This document shows, piece by piece, positions 43,694 to 51,915 of a DNA stretch of 64,000 nucleotides. Both the position numbers and the translations under genes were made by a program. The DNA is from Gaiellasilicea sp033857955 (GTDB lineage: Bacteria > Actinomycetota > Thermoleophilia > Gaiellales > Gaiellaceae): contig JAWVCW010000002.1 of NCBI GenBank assembly GCA_033857955.1, positions 1 to 64,000 of the forward strand, given 5' to 3'. The notes beneath the pieces are model-generated. The model did no database searches and was not told the origin of the DNA. It saw nothing but the letters and a program-made list of their open reading frames with translations. Within the stretch, counting starts at the first letter, position 1, and the number at the start of each line of letters is the position of its first letter.

Positions 43694-43905
43694 GTGCCCG
43701 GGTAGCGCGGCCCGCGGTGCGGGCAGAGGCCGTCCTGGAGCTTCTGGTCGACGAGCGACGGCTGCGTCGCCGGTGCCCTGAGCGAGGCGGGCACGTCGCC
43801 GTCCGCGAGGCGCGGGAGCACGAGCGCGCCGAAGGCGCTCGCGGCAACCGCGACCGCAGCCAGGGAGGCGGCGGAGCGTCGACCCGAGGGACGCTGCGGG
43901 TTCAC
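43690..43905 (-). CDS. Small exported or membrane protein of unknown function
   Basis: A 71-residue protein with a basic N-terminus and a hydrophobic segment at about residues 11-30 (SAASLAAVAVAASAFGALVL), then a Pro-rich tail with one Cys near the end. It lies 5 bp after the HtrA-like protease gene, at the end of the MoxR/VWA operon, and may be a small membrane partner. I recognise no family; the call rests on codon pattern, spacing and the signal-like segment. Confidence 0.5.
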   Translation of the reverse strand: MNPQRPSGRRSAASLAAVAVAASAFGALVLPRLADGDVPASLRAPATQPSLVDQKLQDGLCPHRGPRYPGT

Positions 43906-43910
43906 GCCTC

Positions 43911-44990
43911 CTACGGTAGCGCGCCCGGCGCCCTCCGGGTTACCGCGACGGTGACGAGCCTGGGGCCGGCCGTGTCGATCACCTCGAGGTCGAGCTTGTC
44001 GCCGGGCCTACGCGAGGCGATCACTGCGTTGAGGTCGGTGGCCGTGTCGACCGGCTGGTCGTCGGCGGCGATGATCACGTCGCCGACCGCCAGCTCCGCC
44101 TTCTCTGCAGGCCCGCCGGGATAGATGACCGTGATCGCGGCGCCGCGCACGTTGCCGTCCAGTCCGAGCTGCACCGCTGCGGCTTCCGAGTCGACCGATG
44201 AGAACGCGATTCCGAGCCAGGTCTTCGAGGCCGGCGACGCCTGGCGGATCTTGGCGATGACGGGCAGCGCGCCGTCGATCGCGATTGCGAAGCTGATGTT
44301 CTCGGCGTCTGCAAGGCGGATGCCGGCTGTGTTGATCCCCAGCAGCCGGCCCGAGCGGTCGACGAGCGGGCCGCCGGAGTTGCCGGGATTGATCGCAGCG
44401 TCCGTCTGGAGCAGCCCGGTCAGCTTCCCGTTCGGCCCGTCGATCGTGCGGTCGAGCCCGGAAATGATCCCCGAGGTCACGGTCGGCCCGCCGAGGTCGA
44501 GGGGAAAGCCGACCGCGAACACCGCGTCGCCGAGCCGCAGCGACGAGGAGCGGGCCAGGGAGAGCGGGACGAGGTCGCTGGCCTGGACCCGGATCACCGC
44601 GAGGTCCTTCTCCGGCGCGGTCCCGATCACCGTCCCGGCCATCCCCTTGTGCCGGTCGTCGGTGAAGACGACCGTGACCCGTGTCGTCCCCTCGACGACG
44701 TGGTTGTTCGTGACGATGATTCCTCGCCGGTCGAGCACGAACCCGGAGCCTTCGCCGCGCCCGCCGCCGAAGGACTCGGTGCGCACGTTCACGACCGACG
44801 GGAGGACGCGTGCGACGGCGTCGGCGAGCGAGCCCGCCCGGTCGGGAGCCGGCGCGGTGCTCGTCTCGGTCGCGACCGGCTCGGTGACGGTGACCGTCTG
44901 CGCGGCCGTCGAGACCGGGGACGCCTGCTTGTCGCCGCCGCTGCAGCCGGCGAGAGCCAGCGCCGCGACCACGGCGATCAGGAACTTCAT
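43911..44990 (-). CDS. HtrA/DegP-like serine protease with PDZ domain, lipoprotein
   Basis: A 359-residue exported protease. The signal peptide ends in the lipobox LALAGC (Cys16), so it is probably a lipoprotein. A Thr/Ala-rich linker leads to a trypsin-like domain with His in VTNNHVVEG, Asp in EKDLAVIRV and Ser in NPGNSGGPLV. A C-terminal PDZ domain starts at about residue 255 (YPGGPAEKAELAVGDVIIA). It would degrade or chaperone misfolded envelope proteins. Its start overlaps the VWA gene stop (ATGA), tying it to the MoxR/DUF58/VWA set. Confidence 0.93.
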   Translation of the reverse strand: MKFLIAVVAALALAGCSGGDKQASPVSTAAQTVTVTEPVATETSTAPAPDRAGSLADAVARVLPSVVNVRTESFGGGRGEGSGFVLDRRGIIVTNNHVVEGTTRVTVVFTDDRHKGMAGTVIGTAPEKDLAVIRVQASDLVPLSLARSSSLRLGDAVFAVGFPLDLGGPTVTSGIISGLDRTIDGPNGKLTGLLQTDAAINPGNSGGPLVDRSGRLLGINTAGIRLADAENISFAIAIDGALPVIAKIRQASPASKTWLGIAFSSVDSEAAAVQLGLDGNVRGAAITVIYPGGPAEKAELAVGDVIIAADDQPVDTATDLNAVIASRRPGDKLDLEVIDTAGPRLVTVAVTRRAPGALP

Positions 44991-45949
44991 GGCAGCCTCG
45001 GGAAGGTGACGACTCCGATCCCCGACGCGGCGAGCAGGAGGACGAGCCCGCCGGCGAGGAACCCGAACGTGACCTCCTGTTTCCGTTTCTCCTTGCTCAC
45101 GAGCGAGCCCATCTTCTTGTACGCATCGCGCAGATCGCCGACGCTCTCGGCTTCGTAGAAGCGGCCGCCGGTGGTGGTCGCGATCTGCCGCAGCGTCGCC
45201 GGGTCGGGCGGGACCGGAATGATCCTCGTGCCACCGAAGTTGTTGAACTCGACCACGCCCTCGGGCGTGCCGAGAGCGATCGTGTAGACGGGAATCTTGA
45301 AGGACTTGGCCCGCGCGGCTCCCTCCATCGGCAGCAGCACGCCCTCGGTCTGGGAGCCGTCCGAGAGCAGGAGGATCGCGGCCGGCCGTTCCCGTCCGGC
45401 CCGGCCTGCCTCGGCGGCGCGCGCGACTTCGACTCCTCTCGCGATCCCGTCTCCGATCGCCGTGCCCCGCTGGGGGTAGAGATAGTCGATCGCGTCGATC
45501 GCGAGCTGCCGGTCGTCGCTCGCCGGCGCCGCGACCTCGGCCGTTTCCGAGAACGCGACGACCCCGACCTGGAACCGATCGGGCAGGCCCTTCAGGAAGT
45601 CGCGGACGACGTTCTGCGCGGCTGCGAGCCGCGTCGGCTCGACGTCCTTCGCCTGCATCGAGCCGGAGACGTCGATCACGAGCACGATCGTCGCCTCCTC
45701 GCGATCGGCGAGGCGGTTCATGCTCGGGCGCGCGAAGCCGACGAGCAGCGCCGCGAGCGCCAGCAGGAAGAGCGCGAGCCCGGCGTGGCGGCGCCACGAG
45801 CGCGTGCTGCCCGCGACGGCTGCCAGCACTTCGAGGTTCGTGTAGCGCACCGCGTAGCGGCTGGGCCGCCGCTGGAGGAGCCGGTACCCGAGGACAAGCA
45901 GCGGCAACAGCAGCAGCCCGAGCAGCAGCAGCGGGGACGCGAAGCTCAA
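44987..45949 (-). CDS. VWA-domain membrane protein (BatA/BatB-like)
   Basis: A 320-residue membrane protein. Two N-terminal transmembrane helices (starting SPLLLLGLLLLPLLVLGY), a von Willebrand A domain with the metal-binding MIDAS motif DVSGSM, TAIGDG and LLSDGSQT, and a C-terminal helix (FGFLAGGLVLLLAASGIGVV) match Bat-type proteins. The start is TTG 45949 in a TTGA overlap with the secreted protein gene, with GGGGA upstream; the much longer open frame is antisense-like and Arg-rich. It probably scaffolds envelope complexes together with the MoxR ATPase. Confidence 0.88.
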   Translation of the reverse strand: MSFASPLLLLGLLLLPLLVLGYRLLQRRPSRYAVRYTNLEVLAAVAGSTRSWRRHAGLALFLLALAALLVGFARPSMNRLADREEATIVLVIDVSGSMQAKDVEPTRLAAAQNVVRDFLKGLPDRFQVGVVAFSETAEVAAPASDDRQLAIDAIDYLYPQRGTAIGDGIARGVEVARAAEAGRAGRERPAAILLLSDGSQTEGVLLPMEGAARAKSFKIPVYTIALGTPEGVVEFNNFGGTRIIPVPPDPATLRQIATTTGGRFYEAESVGDLRDAYKKMGSLVSKEKRKQEVTFGFLAGGLVLLLAASGIGVVTFPRLP

Positions 45950-46665
45950 CGTGGTCCCCGTACGCAGACGGCCAGGACCTGCACTTCGACGCGCGTGGCG
46001 ACCGGTCGCGCGATCGCGGAGCGGACGCTCACGACGACTCGGCCTCCGGCGCGGCGTGGCGTCGCGCGCACGGAGCCGAGCGTCGCGAGCGAAGGAGGCT
46101 TGGCCGTGCGAAACGCGACAGCGCTCGAGAAGGACAGCAGCCGCTCGCTTGCGAGGCAGCCGTGTGACACGCGCTCGCTCGGCGCATTCTTCAGCCGGAC
46201 GTTCTTGACCCGCCACACCGTCGCCTCCGGCACCGGCGCGGCGGCGGTCAGCCGCCGCTCAGGCTTCGGCTTGTACACGGTGCGTCCGCGGCCGCCTCCG
46301 CCGCCACCGGGAATGCAGCCGAGGCGGGGCCGGAAGCCGGAGAGGGCGCGCGTCGTCTGCGCAACGAAGACCGCGGCGCGGCCCGTGGTCACGCCGGGCC
46401 CGACCGGACCCCCTAGGGTGCCGAGGAAGGAGATTCCGAGCGGGCCTGCCCGGTCGGCGTCCAGGCCGCCGATCACCTGGCCGCGGCCCGGGCAGGCGAG
46501 CTGGTAGTTGGTGGCCTCGGCCCGGCCGAAGACCTGCACCCACGGCCCGGCGACGGGGATGCAGACGATCAGCCCGTCGCACTCCCTGCCCGCCTCGGCG
46601 GTGGCGGAACCGACGCCGGCGACGGCGACGCACAGGACCAGGACGAGGAGGACACGCTTGATCAC
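45946..46665 (-). CDS. Secreted Cys-containing protein of unknown function, between two VWA genes
   Basis: A 239-residue exported protein. The signal peptide covers about residues 1-25 (VLLVLVLCVAVAGVG). The mature part has four widely spaced cysteines, a Gly-rich loop of seven residues near the middle, and a C-terminal beta-rich region. No family is recognised. It overlaps the VWA gene on each side by four bases, so it is made together with them; a substrate or structural partner of the VWA/MoxR machinery is a reasonable guess. Confidence 0.68.
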   Translation of the reverse strand: MIKRVLLVLVLCVAVAGVGSATAEAGRECDGLIVCIPVAGPWVQVFGRAEATNYQLACPGRGQVIGGLDADRAGPLGISFLGTLGGPVGPGVTTGRAAVFVAQTTRALSGFRPRLGCIPGGGGGGRGRTVYKPKPERRLTAAAPVPEATVWRVKNVRLKNAPSERVSHGCLASERLLSFSSAVAFRTAKPPSLATLGSVRATPRRAGGRVVVSVRSAIARPVATRVEVQVLAVCVRGPR

Positions 46666-47624
46666 GGCAGCCTCCCGAAGGCCAGGGCCGAGACGGCGCC
46701 CGCCGCGAGCAGCAGGAATGCACCGCCTGCGGCGAAGGCTGCGGTGATCTCGCGGTCTTTCTTCACGTGCCCGAGGCGCGACCCGAGCTCCTCGTAGACG
46801 GCGTTCAGTCGCGCGCTGTCCGGCGCTGCGTAGAACCGCCCCCCGGTCAGCCGCGAGATCTGGCGCAGTGTCGGCGGGTCGGGGGGCACGGTCACGCGCT
46901 GGGTGAAGCCGTTGTCGTCGACCACCTCGACGACGCCCTGCGCCGTACCGAACGCGACGGTGTAGACCGGGATCTTGAGCCGCTTCGCGCGCTGTGCCGC
47001 CTGCAGCGGCTCGAGCACGCCCTGCGTCTGAGCTCCGTCCGAGAGCACGAGGATCGCGGCCGGCGGGCGGCGGTTTCCCTTGGCCCGGACGCCCTGTGCA
47101 ACCTGGACCGAACGGGCGATCCCCTCGCCGAGCGCCGTGCCGTCGCCCGTGCGCAACCCGGCGAGAGCCCGCTTTGCCGCATCCCGGTTCGCCGTCGCCG
47201 GCAGCACCGTCGAGGCCGATTGCGCGAACGAGACCATGCCGACCCGGTAGCCCTCGGGCAGGCTGTCGAGAAAACGGCGGACCGCGCGCTGCGCGACAGC
47301 CAGGCGGCTCGGCGGCACGTCCTTTGCGACCATCGAGCGAGAGGTGTCGATCGCCAGCACCACCGTCGCCTCCTCGCGCTTCACCGAGACCATTGCGTGC
47401 GGGCGGGCGAGACCGGTCGCGAGTGCCGCCAGCGCGAGCAGCGCCAGCACGGGCGGGAGGTGGCGCAGCCTGCCGGGGCTACGGCCGATCAGGTTCGGGA
47501 CGAGCGCCGGGTTTGCGAAGGCTGCCGCCTGGCGCCCCCGTCTCCGCTCGAGCAGGACGTAGCCGACCACCGCCAGCGGGACGGCGAGCAGGGTGAGCAG
47601 CATGAGCGGCCAGGCGAACGTCAC
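46662..47624 (-). CDS. VWA-domain membrane protein (BatA-like), second copy
   Basis: A 320-residue paralogue of the gene downstream: two N-terminal transmembrane helices (WPLMLLTLLAVPLAVVGYVL), a VWA domain with MIDAS DTSRSM, TALGEG and VLSDGAQT, and a C-terminal helix. Both share the unusual PVYTVAFGT/PVYTIALGT and TGGRFY segments, so a local duplication is likely. GTG 47624 overlaps the DUF58 stop. It probably forms a hetero-oligomer with its paralogue. Confidence 0.9.
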   Translation of the reverse strand: MTFAWPLMLLTLLAVPLAVVGYVLLERRRGRQAAAFANPALVPNLIGRSPGRLRHLPPVLALLALAALATGLARPHAMVSVKREEATVVLAIDTSRSMVAKDVPPSRLAVAQRAVRRFLDSLPEGYRVGMVSFAQSASTVLPATANRDAAKRALAGLRTGDGTALGEGIARSVQVAQGVRAKGNRRPPAAILVLSDGAQTQGVLEPLQAAQRAKRLKIPVYTVAFGTAQGVVEVVDDNGFTQRVTVPPDPPTLRQISRLTGGRFYAAPDSARLNAVYEELGSRLGHVKKDREITAAFAAGGAFLLLAAGAVSALAFGRLP

Positions 47625-48556
47625 CGGCGGCCTCGGCGGCGGCGCAGATGGAGTGCGAGCGGACGCAGCCAGTCGCCCTCGGTCGAGAGCACGACGTGGC
47701 CGACGCCGAGCGAGGTGAGCTCGCGTGCGACCTCGGCCCGCTCCGCTGCCGCGGCCACCTTGAACCGCTCGCGCAATCGCGAGCTAGCGGTGTCGACGCG
47801 CAGCTGTCGCCCGGTCTCGGGATCGACGAGCCGGAGCTCGCCCACGTTCGGCAGCGTCTCCTCGCGCGGGTCGCGAACCTCGACCGCGAGCACGTCGTGT
47901 CCGCCTGCAAGCTGGAGGAGCGGCACGCGCCAATCGCGCGGCCCACGGAAGTCGGAGACGATGGCGACGAGCGAGCGCTGCCTCGCCATACGGGAGACGA
48001 GCGCGAGCGCTGCGCCGAGCGACGTCGCGCCGCCGCCCTCGAGTACGGGCTCGCGTCGCAGCGAGAGCAGGAGGCCGAGCATTCCGGCTCGGCCGGCACG
48101 CGGTGGGATGACCTGGGACCGATCGTCGCCGAAGCCGACGAGACCGAGCCGGTTGCCCCGCCTGCTCGCAAGATGGCCGAGCGCGAGCGCCACGCCTTCC
48201 GCCACGTCGGCCTTCCGTCGCTCGGCCGTCCCGAACGACATCGAGGCCGAGATGTCGAGGGCGAGCCAGGTGACGAGCACGCGCTCGGCGAGGTCGATGC
48301 GCACATGCGTCTCGCCGGTCCGCGCGGTTACGTTCCACTCGATCCGGCGCACGTCGTCGCCGGGGATGTACGGCCGCACCTGGGCGAGCTCGCTGCCCGC
48401 GCCGAGCACCGACGAGCGGTGGTCGCCCGCGAGCATTCCCTCGATCCGCCGTCCGATCGTCAGGTCGAGCGCCCGGAGCAGCGTCTCCGGCAGCGGCCCC
48501 GGGCCCGGCCGGTCGGGCGTACGCGTGAAGTCTCTGGCCTCGGGCGCTACGGTCAA
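47621..48556 (-). CDS. DUF58 domain protein
   Basis: A 311-residue protein of the DUF58 family. The signature VRPYIPGDDVRRIEWNVTAR is clear, and a VWA-like fold follows with DISASM. It almost always lies beside a MoxR ATPase and VWA proteins, as here. It has no strong transmembrane helix. TTG 48556 overlaps the moxR stop (TTGA). The role is in assembling or activating envelope complexes with MoxR; the precise client is unknown. Confidence 0.92.
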   Translation of the reverse strand: MTVAPEARDFTRTPDRPGPGPLPETLLRALDLTIGRRIEGMLAGDHRSSVLGAGSELAQVRPYIPGDDVRRIEWNVTARTGETHVRIDLAERVLVTWLALDISASMSFGTAERRKADVAEGVALALGHLASRRGNRLGLVGFGDDRSQVIPPRAGRAGMLGLLLSLRREPVLEGGGATSLGAALALVSRMARQRSLVAIVSDFRGPRDWRVPLLQLAGGHDVLAVEVRDPREETLPNVGELRLVDPETGRQLRVDTASSRLRERFKVAAAAERAEVARELTSLGVGHVVLSTEGDWLRPLALHLRRRRGRR

Positions 48557-49557
48557 GCCGCGGTCTCTCTTCTGCTCAGGTCGAGCTCCGGCGCCTTCAC
48601 CTTCTCGATCACCGCGTCGAGGATCTTGTCGGCATCCACCTGCTCGGCGAGCGCCTGGTAGCTGAGCACGAGCCGGTGGCGGAGCGAGTCCTTCGCCAGC
48701 GACTCGACGTCCTGGATGACGACGTAGTCGCGGCCGCGAATGAACGCGAGCGCCCGGGCCGACTGAACGAGGCTGATCGGTCCGCGCGGGCTTGCGCCGT
48801 AGGAGATGTAGGGCGCCAGCTCGTCCAGCCCGTACGTGCCGGGAACCCGCGTCGCGGTCGCCAGCTGCACCGTGTAGCTGACGATGCCCGGGTCGACGTA
48901 GACGGCGATTGCCGCGCTCTGCAGCTCGCGCAACCGCTCCAGCTCGAGCACGCGGCGCAGCTCGGGCGGCGCGGTGAGCGACCGCTGCACGACGGTCAGC
49001 TCCTCGTCGTGCTCCGGGTAGTCGACCAGGATCTTGAGCATGAAGCGGTCGACTTGGGCCTCCGGCAGCGGGTACGTCCCCTCGGACTCGATCGGGTTCT
49101 GCGTCGCCATGACGAGAAACGGCTCCGGAACCGGGTGGGTCTCCTGGCCGATCGTCACCTGGCGCTCCTGCATCACCTCGAGCAGCGCCGACTGCACCTT
49201 GGCCGGCGCGCGGTTGATCTCGTCCGCGAGCAGGAAGTTGCAGAACACGGGCCCGAGCTCCGTGTCGAACGTGCCGCTGTTCGGCCGATACACCCGCGTG
49301 CCGACGAGGTCCGACGGCACGAGATCCGGTGTGAACTGGATCCGCTGGAAGCTGCCGCCGAGCACCTGGGCGGTCGTCTTGATCGTCAGGGTCTTCGCGA
49401 GGCCCGGCACACCCTCGATCAGGAGGTGGCCTCCGGCCAGCAGGCAGACGAGCACCCGCTCCAGCATCGCGTCCTGCCCGGCGATCACGCGCTTGATCTC
49501 GAACAGCGCCTGCTCGAGGAGCTCCCGTTGCTCCTCCACGGTCAACGTCTCGGTCAC
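48553..49557 (-). CDS. MoxR-type AAA+ ATPase
   Basis: A 334-residue AAA+ ATPase of the MoxR subfamily. Walker A is GVPGLAKT, Walker B is NFLLADEINR, and sensor 1 is in MATQNPIESEGTYPLPEAQ, which is diagnostic for MoxR. It acts as a chaperone-like remodeller for metal or protein insertion into VWA partners. GTG 49557 has AAGGAG seven bases upstream; the open frame runs to 49596. First gene of a six-gene minus operon with overlaps throughout, divergent from the two-component genes. Confidence 0.94.
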   Translation of the reverse strand: MTETLTVEEQRELLEQALFEIKRVIAGQDAMLERVLVCLLAGGHLLIEGVPGLAKTLTIKTTAQVLGGSFQRIQFTPDLVPSDLVGTRVYRPNSGTFDTELGPVFCNFLLADEINRAPAKVQSALLEVMQERQVTIGQETHPVPEPFLVMATQNPIESEGTYPLPEAQVDRFMLKILVDYPEHDEELTVVQRSLTAPPELRRVLELERLRELQSAAIAVYVDPGIVSYTVQLATATRVPGTYGLDELAPYISYGASPRGPISLVQSARALAFIRGRDYVVIQDVESLAKDSLRHRLVLSYQALAEQVDADKILDAVIEKVKAPELDLSRRETAA

Positions 49558-49602
49558 GGAACGCTCCTTGCTCGCGGTTTCAGGCAAGTGAAGCAATCCG
49601 CC

Positions 49603-49634
49603 GGTAAAGCCTGGATAAAGGCGGGGAGTACGAT
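49603..49634 (+). promoter_or_regulatory. Direct repeats and -10 upstream of the response regulator
   Basis: Two 11-bp units, GGTAAAGCCTG (49603-49613) and GATAAAGGCGG (49614-49624), agree at 8 of 11 positions. An 11-bp spacing suits an OmpR-family dimer. A -10-like TACGAT at 49629-49634 would start transcription about three bases before the ATG at 49644. Confidence 0.35.
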
Positions 49635-49643
49635 GGGTGAACG

Positions 49644-50321
49644 ATGCGCGTGCTTGTGGTCGAGGACGAGCGGGACCTGGCCGAGGCGATTGCGAGCGGC
49701 CTGCGCCGGGAGGGGTACGCGGTCGATCTGGCTCATGCGGGCGACGAGGCGCTCGTCAAGGCACGCGTCTATCCCTACGACCTGATCTGCCTCGACCTCT
49801 CCCTGCCGGGCACGGGCGGGCGCGAGGTCTGCCGGACGCTCCGGGCCGAGGAGCGCTCGGACGGAGCGCCGCAGCCGCGGATCCTGATGTTGACGGCGCG
49901 CGGCGGTGTCGACGACCGGATTGCCGGGCTCGACGACGGCGCGGACGACTACCTCGTGAAGCCGTTCGAGCTCAAGGAGCTCGCGGCGCGTGCGCGTGCG
50001 CTCCTGCGCCGGAACGGCGACCGGAGCAAGGCGCCGCTGCAAGTGGGCTCGCTCGAGCTGGACGCGGCCCGGCACGAGGCGACGCAGCACGGCACCCCGC
50101 TCGCGCTCACGCCAAAGGAGTTCGCGCTCCTCCGCTACCTGATGTCGAGGCCGGGAGAGGCGCTCTCCGAGTTCGAGCTGCTGACGCACGTCTGGGACGA
50201 GAATGCGAACCCGCTGACGAGGACGGTGCGCGTGACCGTGATGACGCTGCGGCGCAAGCTCGCGGGCAACCCGATCGAGACGGTTCCCGGCGCCGGCTAC
50301 CGGTTGAAGGACGACGCATGA
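49644..50321 (+). CDS. OmpR-family response regulator
   Basis: A 225-residue two-component response regulator. The receiver domain has the acidic pair in VVEDERD, the phospho-acceptor Asp in LICLDLSLPG (about residue 51), Thr in LMLTARG and Lys in LVKPFE. The C-terminal winged helix DNA-binding domain is of OmpR/PhoB type (LTPKEFALLRYL, RTVRVTVMTLRRKL). It overlaps its histidine kinase by ATGA. The 11-bp repeats upstream suggest autoregulation. Its position divergent from the MoxR/VWA/HtrA operon makes envelope stress a likely signal. Confidence 0.95.
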   Translation: MRVLVVEDERDLAEAIASGLRREGYAVDLAHAGDEALVKARVYPYDLICLDLSLPGTGGREVCRTLRAEERSDGAPQPRILMLTARGGVDDRIAGLDDGADDYLVKPFELKELAARARALLRRNGDRSKAPLQVGSLELDAARHEATQHGTPLALTPKEFALLRYLMSRPGEALSEFELLTHVWDENANPLTRTVRVTVMTLRRKLAGNPIETVPGAGYRLKDDA

Positions 50322-51493
50322 AAGGCTTCCTGCGCTCGATCCGGGTGCGGCTGACGCTGCTCTACTCCGGCGTTCTCTTCGTCGTCGCGGCGCTGCTCGT
50401 CGCCGGCCTCTACATCGGCCTCTCGCTGAGCCTGCGCGATCAGCCGCTCTCGCAGGGTGGGGCGATCCGCGCAACGGTGCCCGTCAACGACGGCAGCCAG
50501 ACCGAGGAGCGGACATTCGTCGACGCGCAGGCCTTCGAGCAGCAGGTGAACGCGCGCACGCTGCGCAACCTGCGCAACTTCTCGCTCGGCGCGCTCGCCG
50601 CGCTCTTCTTCGCGAGCCTCGCGGTCGGCTGGGTGATCGCCGGGAGAGTGTTGGCTCCGATCGCGCACATCACGCAGGTGGCGCGTGAGATCCAGGCGGC
50701 GGAGCTGTCGCGCCGCATCGAGCTCGCCGGGCCGGACGACGAGCTGAAGCGGCTGGCGGACACGTTCGACTCGATGCTCGGGCGGCTCGACCTCGCGTTC
50801 GCGTCGCAGCGTCGCTTCGTCGCCGACGCATCGCACGAGCTGCGGACGCCGCTCGCGATCATCAAGACGAACCTCGAGCTGGCGCTGACCGACAAGGAGG
50901 CGACGGACGAGAGCCGCGCGGCGGCCGCGGCCGTGATCGAGCGGGCGATCGGCCGGATGGCCCGCCTCACCGACGACCTGCTCGCGCTCGCGCGCCTGGA
51001 CGCGCCCGCAGTCGGGAGGGAGCCCGTGCCGCTCGAGCAGATCGTCGCCGACGCGCGCGACGAGTTCGCGGCCGCTGCGGCGGCACGCAACGTCGTGCTG
51101 CAGGCCGCGGACGGTCAGGGCTGGGTCGTCTCCGGCGACCGCGACGTGCTGAAGCGCGCCGTCGTCAACCTGCTCGACAACGCGGTCCGCGTCGCGCCGC
51201 CCGGGTCGAGCGTCCGGCTCGACCACGGCGAGGAGGACGGCTGGGCCTGGCTCGCCGTCAGCGACGAGGGGCCGGGGATCGCCCCCGAGGACCAGGGGTC
51301 GATCTTCGATCGCTTCTGGCGCGCCGACGACGCGCGGACGCGACCCGGCGGTGGCAGCGGCCTCGGTCTCGCCATCGTCCGGCAGATCGCCGAGGCGCAC
51401 GGCGGCTCAATCGAGGTGCGCTCGCAGGCCGGCAAGGGGGCGACCTTCGTCCTGCGCCTGCCCTTGCGCGCCGAGCAGCCGGTGCCTGTCTAG
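50318..51493 (+). CDS. Sensor histidine kinase
   Basis: A 391-residue membrane sensor kinase. Two transmembrane helices (about 13-35 and 89-110) flank an extracytoplasmic loop of only about 50 residues. HAMP follows (RVLAPIAHITQVAREIQ). The dimerisation domain carries the phospho-His in DASHELRTP, and the ATPase domain has NLLDNA, DEGPGIAPED and GGGSGLGLAI. The small sensor loop suits detection of a membrane or envelope state. It is coupled to the response regulator, and its stop overlaps the convergent gene by four bases. Confidence 0.95.
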   Translation: MKGFLRSIRVRLTLLYSGVLFVVAALLVAGLYIGLSLSLRDQPLSQGGAIRATVPVNDGSQTEERTFVDAQAFEQQVNARTLRNLRNFSLGALAALFFASLAVGWVIAGRVLAPIAHITQVAREIQAAELSRRIELAGPDDELKRLADTFDSMLGRLDLAFASQRRFVADASHELRTPLAIIKTNLELALTDKEATDESRAAAAAVIERAIGRMARLTDDLLALARLDAPAVGREPVPLEQIVADARDEFAAAAAARNVVLQAADGQGWVVSGDRDVLKRAVVNLLDNAVRVAPPGSSVRLDHGEEDGWAWLAVSDEGPGIAPEDQGSIFDRFWRADDARTRPGGGSGLGLAIVRQIAEAHGGSIEVRSQAGKGATFVLRLPLRAEQPVPV

Positions 51494-51915
51494 TCGCGGA
51501 CGAGCGAGCCGAGGACGGCGCCGAAGATCGCGTGCGCCGCGGCCTCCTGCGCGAAGACCCTGCGGTTCCGGAGGAGGGGCGGCCAGGCGCCGCTGCGGCG
51601 GTCGGGGTGGAACCGGTCGACGACGGCCATCCCGGGCCACAGCGCGGCGCTCTCGATCTGCGCCGCGGCGATTCCGGCCTTCCAGCCGCGCAGGCCGAGC
51701 CGGCGGAAGAGCACGCCGGCCGCGGCGCCGTTTGCGAGGTGCAGCGCCGTCCCCGCGAGGCGCCAGTGCCGGCGTGAGAGCGGCGCGCCGATCAGGCGGA
51801 CGTCGGTGTACGGCGTCCCGAAGAGGCGCCGGAGCACTGGCTCGGCTGCGGTCCACACCGCCGCCGCCGCGACGCCCGCCAGTGCGGCGCGCACGTCGGC
51901 GTCAGGCCTGGTCAC
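51490..51915 (-). CDS. Small Ala-rich hypothetical protein, possibly membrane-associated
   Basis: A 141-residue protein with several Ala/Gly-rich amphipathic or hydrophobic helices (ALAGVAAAAVWTAAEPVL, HLANGAAAGVLF, AHAIFGAVLGSLV), the look of a small polytopic membrane protein. GTG 51915 overlaps the ATP-grasp-like gene's stop by 14 bp. No family is recognised. The longer frame to 52050 was rejected because its N-terminus is Ser/Arg-rich and antisense-like. Confidence 0.6.
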   Translation of the reverse strand: MTRPDADVRAALAGVAAAAVWTAAEPVLRRLFGTPYTDVRLIGAPLSRRHWRLAGTALHLANGAAAGVLFRRLGLRGWKAGIAAAQIESAALWPGMAVVDRFHPDRRSGAWPPLLRNRRVFAQEAAAHAIFGAVLGSLVRD

